NCBI GenBank assembly: GCA_913056125.1
Contig: CAJXNC010000001.1
Span: forward strand, 248,001 to 312,000
Reading direction: 5' to 3'
Source of the DNA: an uncultured Altererythrobacter sp.
GTDB lineage: Bacteria > Pseudomonadota > Alphaproteobacteria > Sphingomonadales > Sphingomonadaceae
Length of the DNA: 64,000 bases
The translations under genes were made by a program, and so were the position numbers. Positions within the stretch are counted from its first letter, which is position 1. Each line of letters opens with the position of its first letter. This document shows, one piece after another, positions 44,037 to 53,846 of the stretch. Under the pieces are notes generated by a model, which was not told where the DNA came from, did not search any database, and saw only the letters and a program-made list of their open reading frames with translations.

Positions 44037-45710
44037 TCAGCGCCACTTGTCGATCGAGAGCAATTTCCCGGCGGTCTGCGATGGACGCCGTTCATTGCCG
44101 CGCGGCATTTGCCCCACCAGCCGTCCGCTGATCATCTTGAAGGCACCCTGCGTCTCCCCGCCGGTTACCAGGATCTCGATATCCTTATCACTGAAGATGC
44201 TGATCAGCTCGTCCGGATCGGCGCGCAAACGGCTGGCAGCAGGTTCGATCCCGGCTTCGGCATGTGGCTTGACCAGCGTGGTGGTCCACTGGTCGTCCCA
44301 GTAATACTTGGCCTTCATCTTTGCGTTTTCGGCGCACCATTCGATCAGGCCTTGCTTGGTAAAGCCCATCTTGTTGAAATCTTTCGCGACGAGCGGGTCC
44401 ATCACGATGAAGGGGTTGGAGAAGTGGTCCGTCGCTGTCAGGCAGCGGATGAACTTTTCCTTCCACGTCTCGCGCGGGCCGAAGCCGCTTTGCGTGTACC
44501 AGCCGCCGAAGAAGATCGCGGCTGTGCTTTCCTCCGCCTTGTGGCCCTTTTGCACGTGGAACGGCTCCCACGGGCTTGCTTCCTCGTTCTCGGCGAAGCA
44601 GGCGGTGTAGTTCCAGTTGCTGCCGACCGATCCCATGTATGTATTGCCCGGCTCGCTGCCGCCCTGCGCATTCATGCTGAGCAGGCAATAGGCGCGCCCG
44701 ATCGAGGCATTGGCCTGGTTGTAGGGGCCGAGCGCGCCGATCCCGTAATTCATGCCGATCTCGTTGCGGATCGGACCGTTGATGCAGCTGATCGTCGCCC
44801 AGCTGGTGGTCGAGCTTGAGCGCGCGGAGAAGCCTGAGGAGCACAGCGCCAGGATGACGGGGAGGTATTCGGGCCGTGCGCCCGCCATTACCGCGTTGAT
44901 AGCCACCTTCTCGACATCGAAATCCCACTTCTCACGGAAGGCCGTTGGGCTCATCCGGTTGACGAACTCATCCGCCGCATGGCTCGTGCCCTTGAGCATG
45001 GCCTCGACGCGCTGCTCGGTCGGCAGGATTATGGGGAGGAAATCGGTCCACCCCTCTTCGATGAAGAGCTGGCGGATATTGTCTTCCGTATCCGGTTCGA
45101 GGAAGCGCGGCGTGGTGCGTTCGAAGCTGGCATCGGCATAGTCTTCATCGGTCAGCGGTCCGGTCAGACCGTCGAGCACGACTTGCATGAAGGGCTTCTT
45201 GGCGATCGGATCGTCGGCTTCGATATAGGCGCGCAGCTCTCCGGGGGAGAGACCGACGACCGGCTGCGGGACGAAGGCGTTGCGCGTGGTCGGCATGCCC
45301 GCCGCCTTGGTGGTGGCCTTGGCCAGCCGCGCGAAGGCGTGGGTGCTCACCGGGATCGTCGGGATCCCGGCCTTTTCCAACTCCAATGCGAACCCCACGA
45401 CCGTGGGGCAACAAGTGCTTCAGAGGCCAACGCCAATGATGGCGGCGTCGCCTCCGGCGACGACCTTGGCTCTCATTTCAGGATCGTCGACCCAGCTTTC
45501 CTTGGGCCGGATCATGCGCGTTTCGACCTTGGGCATGTGCTCGGCAAACCACAGCCGCAGCTGCTCCATGAACACGTCCGCATTATCGAACAGGCAGTCG
45601 ATCAAATACAGGACCTTGCCATCGAGCGTTTCGGGCCGGATGGCGAGGCGCTTGCCTTCGACCTTTGGCGGGTAACCCCGCGGGTCCATTACCGTGATTT
45701 TCTCGGCCAT
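44037..45710 (-). CDS. Selenoprotein with in-frame UGA (UGSC-like family), Sec at residue 97
   Basis: The gene reads through one in-frame TGA (45420-45422) to give 557 residues. Before it lies IIGVGL and after it STCCPTVVGFALELEKAGIPT, so the joined motif is GVGL-U-STCC with Sec97 and Cys100/Cys101. The continuous similarity of both halves to proteins I know as the UGSC (seleno)protein family is from memory and not checked; the function of that family is unknown to me. The large second part is rich in conserved blocks (LRAYIEADDPIAKKPFMQ, LPIILPTEQRVEAMLKGTSH, NGPIRNEIGMNYGIGALGPYNQANASIGRAY). No signal peptide or membrane segment is seen. The ATG at 45710 has AGGGAA upstream. A SECIS-like hairpin follows the UGA, and all sel genes are adjacent. 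Naive annotation would split it into 96- and 453-residue pieces. Confidence 0.93.
45393..45422 (-). promoter_or_regulatory. SECIS-like hairpin directing UGA recoding
   Basis: Reading the minus strand: TGA, then 11 bases, then CCCCAC (45408-45403), loop GGTC (45402-45399), then GTGGGG (45398-45393). The perfect 6-bp stem, GGUC tetraloop and 11-base distance match the minimal E. coli fdhF SECIS recalled from the literature. Unlike fdhF there is no bulged U in the stem. It overlaps coding sequence, as bacterial SECIS elements do. Confidence 0.85.
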
Positions 45711-45816
45711 TGGTTCCCTTCCACAAAAGCGCCCATGTGCAGCAGATCGTTAGCACTCTACCTATTGCAAGGCGGGCCGTCCTGTCAATTGCAGGCCGCT
45801 ATGACGGTGGATTGCC

Positions 45817-46838
45817 TCAGGCCTGGTGGTCGGTCCCGACGCAGAACGGGCAGTTCGACACCCAGTGGCCGGGCTGCATTTCCACCAGCGGCGGCTCGAC
45901 GGTCTTGAGCTCCTCGCTATGTTCGACCGGGCTGCGCGGCCAGAACTTGCACCCGTCGGGCGGCGACATGGGCGAGGGCGGATCGCCTTCGAGCACGATG
46001 CGATGGCGGTTTCGCTCGGCATTCGGGTCCGGCTCCGGAATCGCGCTCATCAGCGCCTTGGTGTAGATGTGCAGCGGATGATCGACGATCGCCTCGGCAT
46101 CGCCCAATTCGATGATCTTGCCCAGATACATCACCGCGATCCTGTCCGAGATATAGCGCACCACTGACAGATCGTGGCTGATGAAGATCATGGTCAGGCC
46201 CAACTCGCGGGTCAGGCGCTTGAGCAGGTTTAGGATCTGCGACTGGATCGACACGTCGAGCGCCGAGACAGGCTCGTCGGCGATGATCAGCTCGGGTTCA
46301 GGGGCAAGCGCGCGGGCAATCGCCACGCGTTGGCGCTGCCCGCCGGAGAATTCGTGCGGATAGCGCTTCATCTGGAACGGGTTCATGCCGACCGTGCGCA
46401 GCAGCTCCGCAACGCGGCCGCGCAGCGCGTCGCCCTTCAGCTCGGGATGTCGCGTGCGCACCGCTTCGCCGAGCGTATCGAGCACCGTCATGCGCGGATT
46501 GAGCGAGGCGTAGGGATCCTGGAAGATCATCTGGAAGTTGATCCGCTCGCTGCGAATATCCGCGTCGGAGATCGCGCTCAGCTCGCGGCCCTTGAGCCAG
46601 ATATGCCCGGAAGTGGGGCGCAGCAGCTGCATGATCGTGCGGCTGAGCGTGGACTTGCCGCACCCGGACTCGCCGACCAGGCCAAGGATCTCGCCCTTGT
46701 TGATCGTCAGCGAAACGCCGTCGACCGCCTTGACCACGCCCTTGCTTTCGCGCGTGAGCAGCGTTGTGCCCATGTCGAAATGGGTCTTCACCTCGTCGAG
46801 GACGAGGAAGTCCTCCTGCGGATTGCCGATCAGCGCGT

Positions 46839-46842
<4 letters not shown>
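45817..46842 (-). CDS. oppF: Oligopeptide ABC importer ATPase (OppF-like)
   Basis: The product has 341 residues with Walker [10 protein letters not shown], the Q-loop [34 protein letters not shown] and a C-terminal Cys-containing extension ([16 protein letters not shown]) seen in OppF/DppF proteins, which can hold an Fe-S cluster. The start at 46842 overlaps oppD by ATGA. It is the last gene of the opp operon; the selenoprotein gene starts 106 bp beyond on the same strand. Confidence 0.95.
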
Positions 46843-47879
<1,037 letters not shown>

Positions 47880-47883
47880 CAGG

Positions 47884-48804
47884 TCAGTCCTTGGCGCTCT
47901 TGGGATCGAGCGCATCGCGCAGCCCGTCGCCGATGAAGTTGAGGCAGAACAGCGTCACCGCGAAGAAGGCGGCGGGGAACAGCAGCAGCCAGGGATAGAT
48001 TTCCATATTCGCCTGCCCCTCATTGATGAGTACGCCCCAGGAGGCGTTGGGCGGCTGCACACCGAGGCCGAGAAAGCTCAGGAAGGCCTCCAGCAGCATG
48101 ACGGCGGGAACGGTCAGCGTGGCGATCACGATCACCGGGCCGAGCACGTTGGGGATCAGGTGGCGCAAGATGATGCGGCTGTGCGAATAGCCGAGCGAGA
48201 CCGCGGCCTCGACAAATTCCTGCTTCTTCAGGCTGAGCACGCCCGAGCGCACGATACGCGCCATGGAAAGCCATTCGACGCAACCGATGGCGACGAACAT
48301 CAGCCACATGGAGCGTCCGAAGGCGACCATCAGCAGGATCACGAAAATGGTGAAGGGCAGGGCGTAGAGCAAGTCCACGAAGCGCATCATGGAGGCATCC
48401 ACCTTGCCGCCGATATAGCCCGCCGTGGCGCCGTAGATCACGCCGATGGCTAGGGCCACGACCGTGGCGACGAGCCCGACCATGAGCGAGATTCGCCCGC
48501 CGACCATGACGCGCACCATCAGGTCGCGGCCGAGCGTATCGGTGCCGAACCAGTGATCTGCAGAGGGGCCTTCCGCGCCGGAAAACAGGTCCTGCGCATT
48601 GGAGTCATAGGGAGAAAGGAACGGGCCAAGGACGCAGAACAGGCATATGAGGACGAAGACGACGAGGCTGCCCACGGCAACCTTGTTCTTCCTCAGCCGG
48701 GCCCAGGCGTCCTTCCAGAGCGAGGAACCTTCGACCAGCTCTTCCTCGGCGATTACCGGGGCGGAGTCCTTTCCCAGGACGGCGGTTTCGGAGTGATCAG
48801 TCAT
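47884..48804 (-). CDS. oppC: Oligopeptide ABC importer permease (OppC-like)
   Basis: The product has 306 residues: a cytoplasmic N-terminus of about 40 residues, a helix at about 44-64, a periplasmic loop with SADHWFGTDTLGRDLMVRV, five more helices and the coupling motif EAAVSLGYSHSRIILRHLIPNVL. The length matches E. coli OppC (302). It overlaps oppB by 8 bp. Confidence 0.95.
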   Translation of the reverse strand: MTDHSETAVLGKDSAPVIAEEELVEGSSLWKDAWARLRKNKVAVGSLVVFVLICLFCVLGPFLSPYDSNAQDLFSGAEGPSADHWFGTDTLGRDLMVRVMVGGRISLMVGLVATVVALAIGVIYGATAGYIGGKVDASMMRFVDLLYALPFTIFVILLMVAFGRSMWLMFVAIGCVEWLSMARIVRSGVLSLKKQEFVEAAVSLGYSHSRIILRHLIPNVLGPVIVIATLTVPAVMLLEAFLSFLGLGVQPPNASWGVLINEGQANMEIYPWLLLFPAAFFAVTLFCLNFIGDGLRDALDPKSAKD

Positions 48805-49714
48805 ATTTCAACCGCGGATTGAGGGCGACCTGCACGATGTCGACAAGCAGGTTCATGATGACGATCATCGCCGCGAACAGGACGGTCAGGCCCAGCACGA
48901 GGAAATCGTCACGGTTGAGGGCAGCGCGTACGAACCATTGTCCGAGGCCGGGGATCTGGAAGATTGTCTCGACCACGAAAGAGCCGGAGATAATCCCCGC
49001 CAGCGCCGGGCCAAGGAAGGTGATGGCCGGGATCAATCCGCCCTTGAGGCAGTGCTTCCAGATGATCGTGTGTTCGGGAACGCCCTTTGCGCGCGCCGTG
49101 CGCACCCAGTCCTGGTTGAGCATTTCCAGCATGCCGCCGCGCGTCAGGCGGGCGAAATAGGCGGCGTAATAGAGGCCCAGCGTGGTTGCCGGGAGCACGA
49201 CATATTCGGGACCATACCAGCCTGCTACGGGCAGCATCTTCAGGATCAGGCCGAAGACCAGCGCCAGCAGTGGACCCATCACGAAGGTCGGCAGGCAGAT
49301 ACCGGCCATAGAAACCGACATGGGCAGGTAATCGAGCCAGGTATTGCGCTTGACCGCAGCAAGGATGCCGGCGGGAACGCCCAGCACCAGCGCCAGGAGC
49401 AGCGAGATCGAACCCAGCTTGATCGAAACCGGGAAGCTTTCGGCGATGATTTGCGTCACCGTGCGGTTGGCATAGACTGCGGAAGGTCCGAATTCGCCCT
49501 GCAGGACATTGCCGAGCGAGGTGATGAAGCGTTCGCCCAGCGGTTTGTCATAGCCGTAAAAGGCCTCGATCTGGGCAAGGATTTCCGGGGCGATCGCGCG
49601 TTCGGAACTGAACGGGCTGCCTGGGGTCGCGGCGACCAGAACGAAGGTCACGGCGTAAATGCCCAGCAGGACGAGCATTCCCTGCAGCAGCCGCAAGGCT
49701 ATGAATTTCAACAT
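48797..49714 (-). CDS. oppB: Oligopeptide ABC importer permease (OppB-like)
   Basis: The product has 305 residues, as E. coli OppB (306). It begins with FIALRLLQGMLVLLGIYAVTFVLV and has the coupling motif VRTARAKGVPEHTIIWKHCLKGGLIP and the IPGLGQWFVRAALNRD loop. It forms the membrane channel with OppC. It follows oppA by 41 bp, a gap in which I see no clear hairpin. Confidence 0.95.
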   Translation of the reverse strand: MLKFIALRLLQGMLVLLGIYAVTFVLVAATPGSPFSSERAIAPEILAQIEAFYGYDKPLGERFITSLGNVLQGEFGPSAVYANRTVTQIIAESFPVSIKLGSISLLLALVLGVPAGILAAVKRNTWLDYLPMSVSMAGICLPTFVMGPLLALVFGLILKMLPVAGWYGPEYVVLPATTLGLYYAAYFARLTRGGMLEMLNQDWVRTARAKGVPEHTIIWKHCLKGGLIPAITFLGPALAGIISGSFVVETIFQIPGLGQWFVRAALNRDDFLVLGLTVLFAAMIVIMNLLVDIVQVALNPRLKYD

Positions 49715-49755
49715 GTCTTGATCATCCGGCCTGCTGCATCCTCATTCCGTTTCTG

Positions 49756-51402
49756 TTATTCGCCTGCATCGCCATTCGGCTGCAGCCAGACATATTTGTA
49801 GGGGTGGGCATCGAGCAGTTTGGGATGCCATTCCTGCACCATCGGGCTCATAAGCTTGACGCGCGTGTACCAGTAGATCGGGATGATCGGCATCTCCTCG
49901 AGCAAGAGGTCCTCCGCCTCGTGGAAGAGTTCCATTCGCTCTTCCTCGGTTTCGGCCACCCAGGATTGTGCGACAAGCGCATCGTAGCGCGTATTGCTCC
50001 AGCCGGTGTCGTTATTGCCATTGCCGGTGGTAAACATGTCGGTGAAAGTCGAGGGATAGACGAAATCGCCGATCCAGGCCGAGCGCGAGATGTCGTAATC
50101 GAGGTTGGACTGGCTATCGAGATAGACCTTCCATTCCTGGTTGTAGATGCCGACATCTATGCCGAGCTCTTCGCGCCAGAGGGCCTGGATCGCTTCGGCA
50201 ATCTTGCGATGGGCCTCGCTGGTATTGATCATGATCTCTGTGCGGGGGAAGCCTTCGCCGCCCGCATAGCCCGCCTCGGCCAGCAGTCGGCGCGCCTCGT
50301 CGGGATCGTACTGGACTGCGGTGGAGGGCTCGTAGCCGGGGATGCCCGCAGGTACGAAACCTGTTGCCGGGGCCTGCCCGCCCTTGGTCACCCGCTCGAC
50401 GATTGTCTGCTTGTCCAGTGCCAGCGCCAGCGCGCGGCGAACGCGCACATCGGTGAAAGGTTCGCGCGTCACGTTGAGGCGGTAGAAATAGACGCCCAGG
50501 TAAGGCGTGATGCTCATTTCTTCGGGCATCTCCTCCTGGAAGAAGGGAATCTTGTCCGGGTTGACCGTATTGGTCATGTGCAACCGATCATTGCGGAACA
50601 TCGTCTCTTCGGTGTTGGCATTGTCTATCGGGTAGAAACGAATGCCGTTGAGGCGGACGGTTTCTGCGTCCCAGTAGGTGGGACTCCGCTCGACCTCGAT
50701 CACCTGGTTGGTGACCCATTCCTTGAGCTGGAATGCGCCGTTGCCGACATAGTTTTCGAAAGTGGACCAGCCGCTCTGGCGGTCCAGCATGCCGCCATTT
50801 TCTTCCACCGCGCGCGGGTTTACCGGGAAATAGCTGGTATGCTTGATGACGTTGAGGAAGTGCGGGGTCGATCCCTGCAAGGTTACCTGCAGCGTCTTGT
50901 CGTCCAGCGCCTTGACGCCGACCTGGCTGAAATCCTCGATCTCGCCGCGATTGAACTGCTCTGCATTCTCGATGAGGTAAAGCATGGGCGCATATTCGGC
51001 ACCCAGTTCGGGGCTGAGGATTCGCTGCCAGCTATAGACGAAATCGCTCGCCAGCACCGGGTCGCCATTGCTCCACTGGGCATCGCGCAGATGGAAGGTC
51101 CAGACCGAGAAATCCTCATTGCTCTCCCAGCTTTCGGCCATGCCCGGAGCAGGCTCGAGGTCGTTGGTCGGGTGGCTGGCGATGAGGCCTTCGAGCAGGG
51201 AGCGGATGATCGTGCTCTCAGGAACACCCGTGACGAGATGCGGATCGAGACCCTTGGGCTCCGAGCCATTGCCCATCAGGAGGATACCTTCCTGGGCAGC
51301 TTTTTCGGTTTCGGGAATTCCGCCACCGCAGGATGTGACGGTGAGTCCAAGAATGGCAACGAGGAAAAGGCGCGCAAAAGCACGCATGAATTGAGGGGTC
51401 AT
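49756..51402 (-). CDS. oppA: Oligopeptide-binding protein, lipoprotein form (OppA-like)
   Basis: The product has 548 residues. A lipobox ends at Cys25 (LTVTSC-GGG), so it is a lipid-anchored periplasmic binding protein, unlike the free OppA of E. coli. The SBP_bac_5 fold opens with MGNGSEPKGLDPHLVTGVPESTIIRSLLEGLI and holds LRDAQWSNGDPVLASDFVYSWQRILSPE, both typical of OppA/MppA. The start could also be ATG 51387; neither has a strong ribosome site. It is the first gene of the opp operon and diverges from pobA across 179 bp in which no clear operator is seen. Confidence 0.93.
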   Translation of the reverse strand: MTPQFMRAFARLFLVAILGLTVTSCGGGIPETEKAAQEGILLMGNGSEPKGLDPHLVTGVPESTIIRSLLEGLIASHPTNDLEPAPGMAESWESNEDFSVWTFHLRDAQWSNGDPVLASDFVYSWQRILSPELGAEYAPMLYLIENAEQFNRGEIEDFSQVGVKALDDKTLQVTLQGSTPHFLNVIKHTSYFPVNPRAVEENGGMLDRQSGWSTFENYVGNGAFQLKEWVTNQVIEVERSPTYWDAETVRLNGIRFYPIDNANTEETMFRNDRLHMTNTVNPDKIPFFQEEMPEEMSITPYLGVYFYRLNVTREPFTDVRVRRALALALDKQTIVERVTKGGQAPATGFVPAGIPGYEPSTAVQYDPDEARRLLAEAGYAGGEGFPRTEIMINTSEAHRKIAEAIQALWREELGIDVGIYNQEWKVYLDSQSNLDYDISRSAWIGDFVYPSTFTDMFTTGNGNNDTGWSNTRYDALVAQSWVAETEEERMELFHEAEDLLLEEMPIIPIYWYTRVKLMSPMVQEWHPKLLDAHPYKYVWLQPNGDAGE

Positions 51403-51581
51403 CCAGACAGGCTAGGGAAAACCTCCGCGCGAGACAATATGGTTTGGACTGCAACTACCTAATTTCTGGTCCTTGCGTGTGTGTCCGTACGGCCGGGATG
51501 ATTGATTTGGGGCATTGACCCGGAAGCTGCGGTTCAGCATCGAGGGGCCAAACACGCTATTACAGGGTCGGGGCAGAGGTA

Positions 51582-52751
51582 ATGAAGACACAGGTTTGCA
51601 TCATTGGCGCCGGACCGGCGGGCCTACTGCTTGGTCATTTGCTGCGCGCGGAAGGCGTCGATTGCGTGGTGCTGGAACGGCGCTCGCCAGAATATGTCCT
51701 CTCACGCATTCGCGCCGGGGTGCTGGAGAATATCACCGTCTCGCTGATGGAGCGGCTCGGCCTCGATGCGCGGCTCAAGGCCGAAGGTCTGCCCCATGCC
51801 GGCTTCAACCTTGCCGATGGCGAGCGGCTGATCCGCATCGATATGGAGGAGCTGACCGGCCAGCACGTGGTGGTCTACGGCCAGACCGAAGTGACCAAGG
51901 ATCTGATGGATGCCAGCGCGGAACGCGGGCTTGAAGTGATCTATGAGGCGGACGAGGTCGCGCTGCACGACGTGGAAAGCGAAGCGCCTTACGTCACCTA
52001 TCGCAAGGGCGAGGAGCTGCAGCGCGTTGATTGCCGCTTCGTGGTCGGGTGCGACGGCTTCTATGGACCGAGCCGCAAGGCGATCCCGGAGAAGGTCGGG
52101 CAAAATTACGAACTCGTCTACCCCTTCGGCTGGCTCGGCATGCTCTCGGACGTGCCGCCCTGCAATCACGAGCTGATCTACGCCAATCACGCGCGCGGTT
52201 TCGCGCTCGCCTCGATGCGGAGCCCTACGCGCAGCCGTTACTATATCGACGTGCCGCTGAGTGACCGGGTCGAGAAGTGGAGCGATGACAGGCTATGGGA
52301 CGAGCTGGCGATCCGCCTTGGCCCGGAGGCCGCGGCGAACATGACCCGCGGACCCTCGCTGGAAAAGAGCATCGCTCCTTTGCGCAGCTTTGTCTTCGCG
52401 CCGATGCGGCATGGCTCGCTCATGCTGTGCGGCGATGCCGCGCATATCGTGCCGCCGACCGGGGCCAAGGGCCTCAACCTCGCAGCGAGCGACGTACATT
52501 ATGCGGCAGAGGCGCTGACGGGCTTTTTCAAGAGTTCTGACAACGATGCCATCGCCGCCTATTCGGACAAGGCGCTGTCACGCGTTTGGAAGTCCGAGCG
52601 TTTCAGCTGGTCGCTGACCAAGCTGATGCACCGTTTCCCTGAGGACGGGCCGTTCGAGCGGGCGATGCAGGTTGCAGAACTGGACTATATCGCTTCGAGC
52701 CGCGCTGCGCAGACTTCGATCGCCGAAAACTACGTCGGCCTGCCTGTGTAA
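51582..52751 (+). CDS. pobA: 4-hydroxybenzoate 3-monooxygenase
   Basis: The product has 389 residues, against 394 in Pseudomonas. FAD motifs are in place: IIGAGPAGLLLGHLLRAEG (7-25), the RIRAGVLE substrate-side block, CRFVVGCDGFYGPSRKAIP and CGDAAHIVPPTGAKGLNLAASD. It hydroxylates 4-hydroxybenzoate to protocatechuate with NADPH and oxygen. The start has AGAGG upstream. It converges on the AraC gene with no base between the two stop codons. Protocatechuate ring-cleavage genes are not in the window. Confidence 0.95.
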   Translation: MKTQVCIIGAGPAGLLLGHLLRAEGVDCVVLERRSPEYVLSRIRAGVLENITVSLMERLGLDARLKAEGLPHAGFNLADGERLIRIDMEELTGQHVVVYGQTEVTKDLMDASAERGLEVIYEADEVALHDVESEAPYVTYRKGEELQRVDCRFVVGCDGFYGPSRKAIPEKVGQNYELVYPFGWLGMLSDVPPCNHELIYANHARGFALASMRSPTRSRYYIDVPLSDRVEKWSDDRLWDELAIRLGPEAAANMTRGPSLEKSIAPLRSFVFAPMRHGSLMLCGDAAHIVPPTGAKGLNLAASDVHYAAEALTGFFKSSDNDAIAAYSDKALSRVWKSERFSWSLTKLMHRFPEDGPFERAMQVAELDYIASSRAAQTSIAENYVGLPV

Positions 52752-53717
52752 TCAGTTGCCCTCTTCGAGGTGCAGGCGGCGATATTCGCGCGGGGCGATG
52801 CCGTATTTCTGGTGGAAGGTGCGGGTGAAATGCGCCGCGCTGTTGAAGCCCCAGGAAAAGGCGATTTCGGTCAGTGTGTGCGCCTTCCAGGCCGGATTGG
52901 CCATCTGCCGCGCGCATTCCTCTAGCCTGCGGCGAAGGATGTAACTGCCCATCTTCTCCCCGCCGCTGGAAAAGACCGTCCGCAAGTAACGCGGCGAAAC
53001 GCGCAATCCCTTGGAGATCGAGGCGGGCGATAGCTGCGGATCGCGCAGGTTCAGCTCGATATATTCGATCACGTCCTTGCGCCGTTGCCATGCAATCGCC
53101 GTGGCTTCCTCGGAAGGTGCCATGCCCGAGGTGTACGCCATGGAGATCATTTCGAGCAGGTAACGCGCCACGCGTTCTTCTGAATCGGGGCCGATCCCTC
53201 CGCCTTCGCTGGTGCTCAGCTCGCGAGTCATGGCGGCCACCGCGCCGGTGAGACCGCTGGCGCGGCCGAGACGCTGTCCGCAATACTGCTCGGGCGTGGG
53301 CAAATATGTGCGCAGGACATTGCCCGGCACGCGCACCATGACGGTAACCGAATGGCCATCGGTGCGGAAGAAATGCGGCAGGCCGGTATCGCACAATACG
53401 AAGTCGCCAGCCTCCAGCTCGGATTCCTTGCCGCAATGGACGAAGGTGCTCGCCCCTTCCGCCTGCAGCAGGAAATTGTACAGGCGCGGCGCATTGCGGG
53501 CGATGCTACTCTGCTTGAGCTCGACGCTACAGGGTTCGACCGTGAGCCGTGCCAGCTTGACCGGGCCGAGGCTCTCAATGCTGAGTTCTGCATCGAAGCC
53601 GCTCTTGCTGCGCGGGGTGAATTCGCAATGGCTCATGCGCGTGGCATAGAGCTCGGACCAAGCCGCTGCCCGTCCGTCTATCGGCAATCCCGCTGTCGAG
53701 AGAAATTCCCTGGCCAT
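52752..53717 (-). CDS. AraC-family transcription regulator
   Basis: The product has 321 residues: an N-terminal ligand-binding cupin-like region (AraC_binding_2 type, about 40-180) and a C-terminal AraC domain (about 220-318) with PASISKGLRVSPRYLRTVFS and LTEIAFSWGFNSAAHFTRTFHQKYG. The ATG at 53717 has AAGGATTGGGG upstream; the frame is open to 53804. It lies downstream of, and on the same strand as, the amidohydrolase/propeller gene group, so it may control that group, or pobA, which converges on it. PobC/PobR-type regulators of this class exist. Confidence 0.9.
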   Translation of the reverse strand: MAREFLSTAGLPIDGRAAAWSELYATRMSHCEFTPRSKSGFDAELSIESLGPVKLARLTVEPCSVELKQSSIARNAPRLYNFLLQAEGASTFVHCGKESELEAGDFVLCDTGLPHFFRTDGHSVTVMVRVPGNVLRTYLPTPEQYCGQRLGRASGLTGAVAAMTRELSTSEGGGIGPDSEERVARYLLEMISMAYTSGMAPSEEATAIAWQRRKDVIEYIELNLRDPQLSPASISKGLRVSPRYLRTVFSSGGEKMGSYILRRRLEECARQMANPAWKAHTLTEIAFSWGFNSAAHFTRTFHQKYGIAPREYRRLHLEEGN

Positions 53718-53846
53718 CCCCAATCCTTGCGTTCCCGCCTCCCCGGCAGGCGTCCCGGCTTTCCGGTGACGCGCATGGGTCGCATTCGCCGCAATCGGCG
53801 TCAATCCCTTTCGGAGTGGACCAATTATTGTGATCTAAGGGAGCGG

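Noticed and set aside
45420-45422. UGA taken as a nonsense mutation making the gene a pseudogene
   Set aside because: The frame is clean on both sides for 557 codons, a SECIS-like hairpin has correct spacing, and the full Sec machinery is adjacent.
45750-45758. TTAGCACTC upstream of the selenoprotein gene, one half of a CIRCE (HrcA) element
   Set aside because: The second half GAGTGCTAA at 9-base spacing is absent, so it is probably chance.
49804-51462. 552-codon open frame on the plus strand opposite oppA
   Set aside because: Shadow of oppA; no domain, no ribosome site of note and unusual composition.
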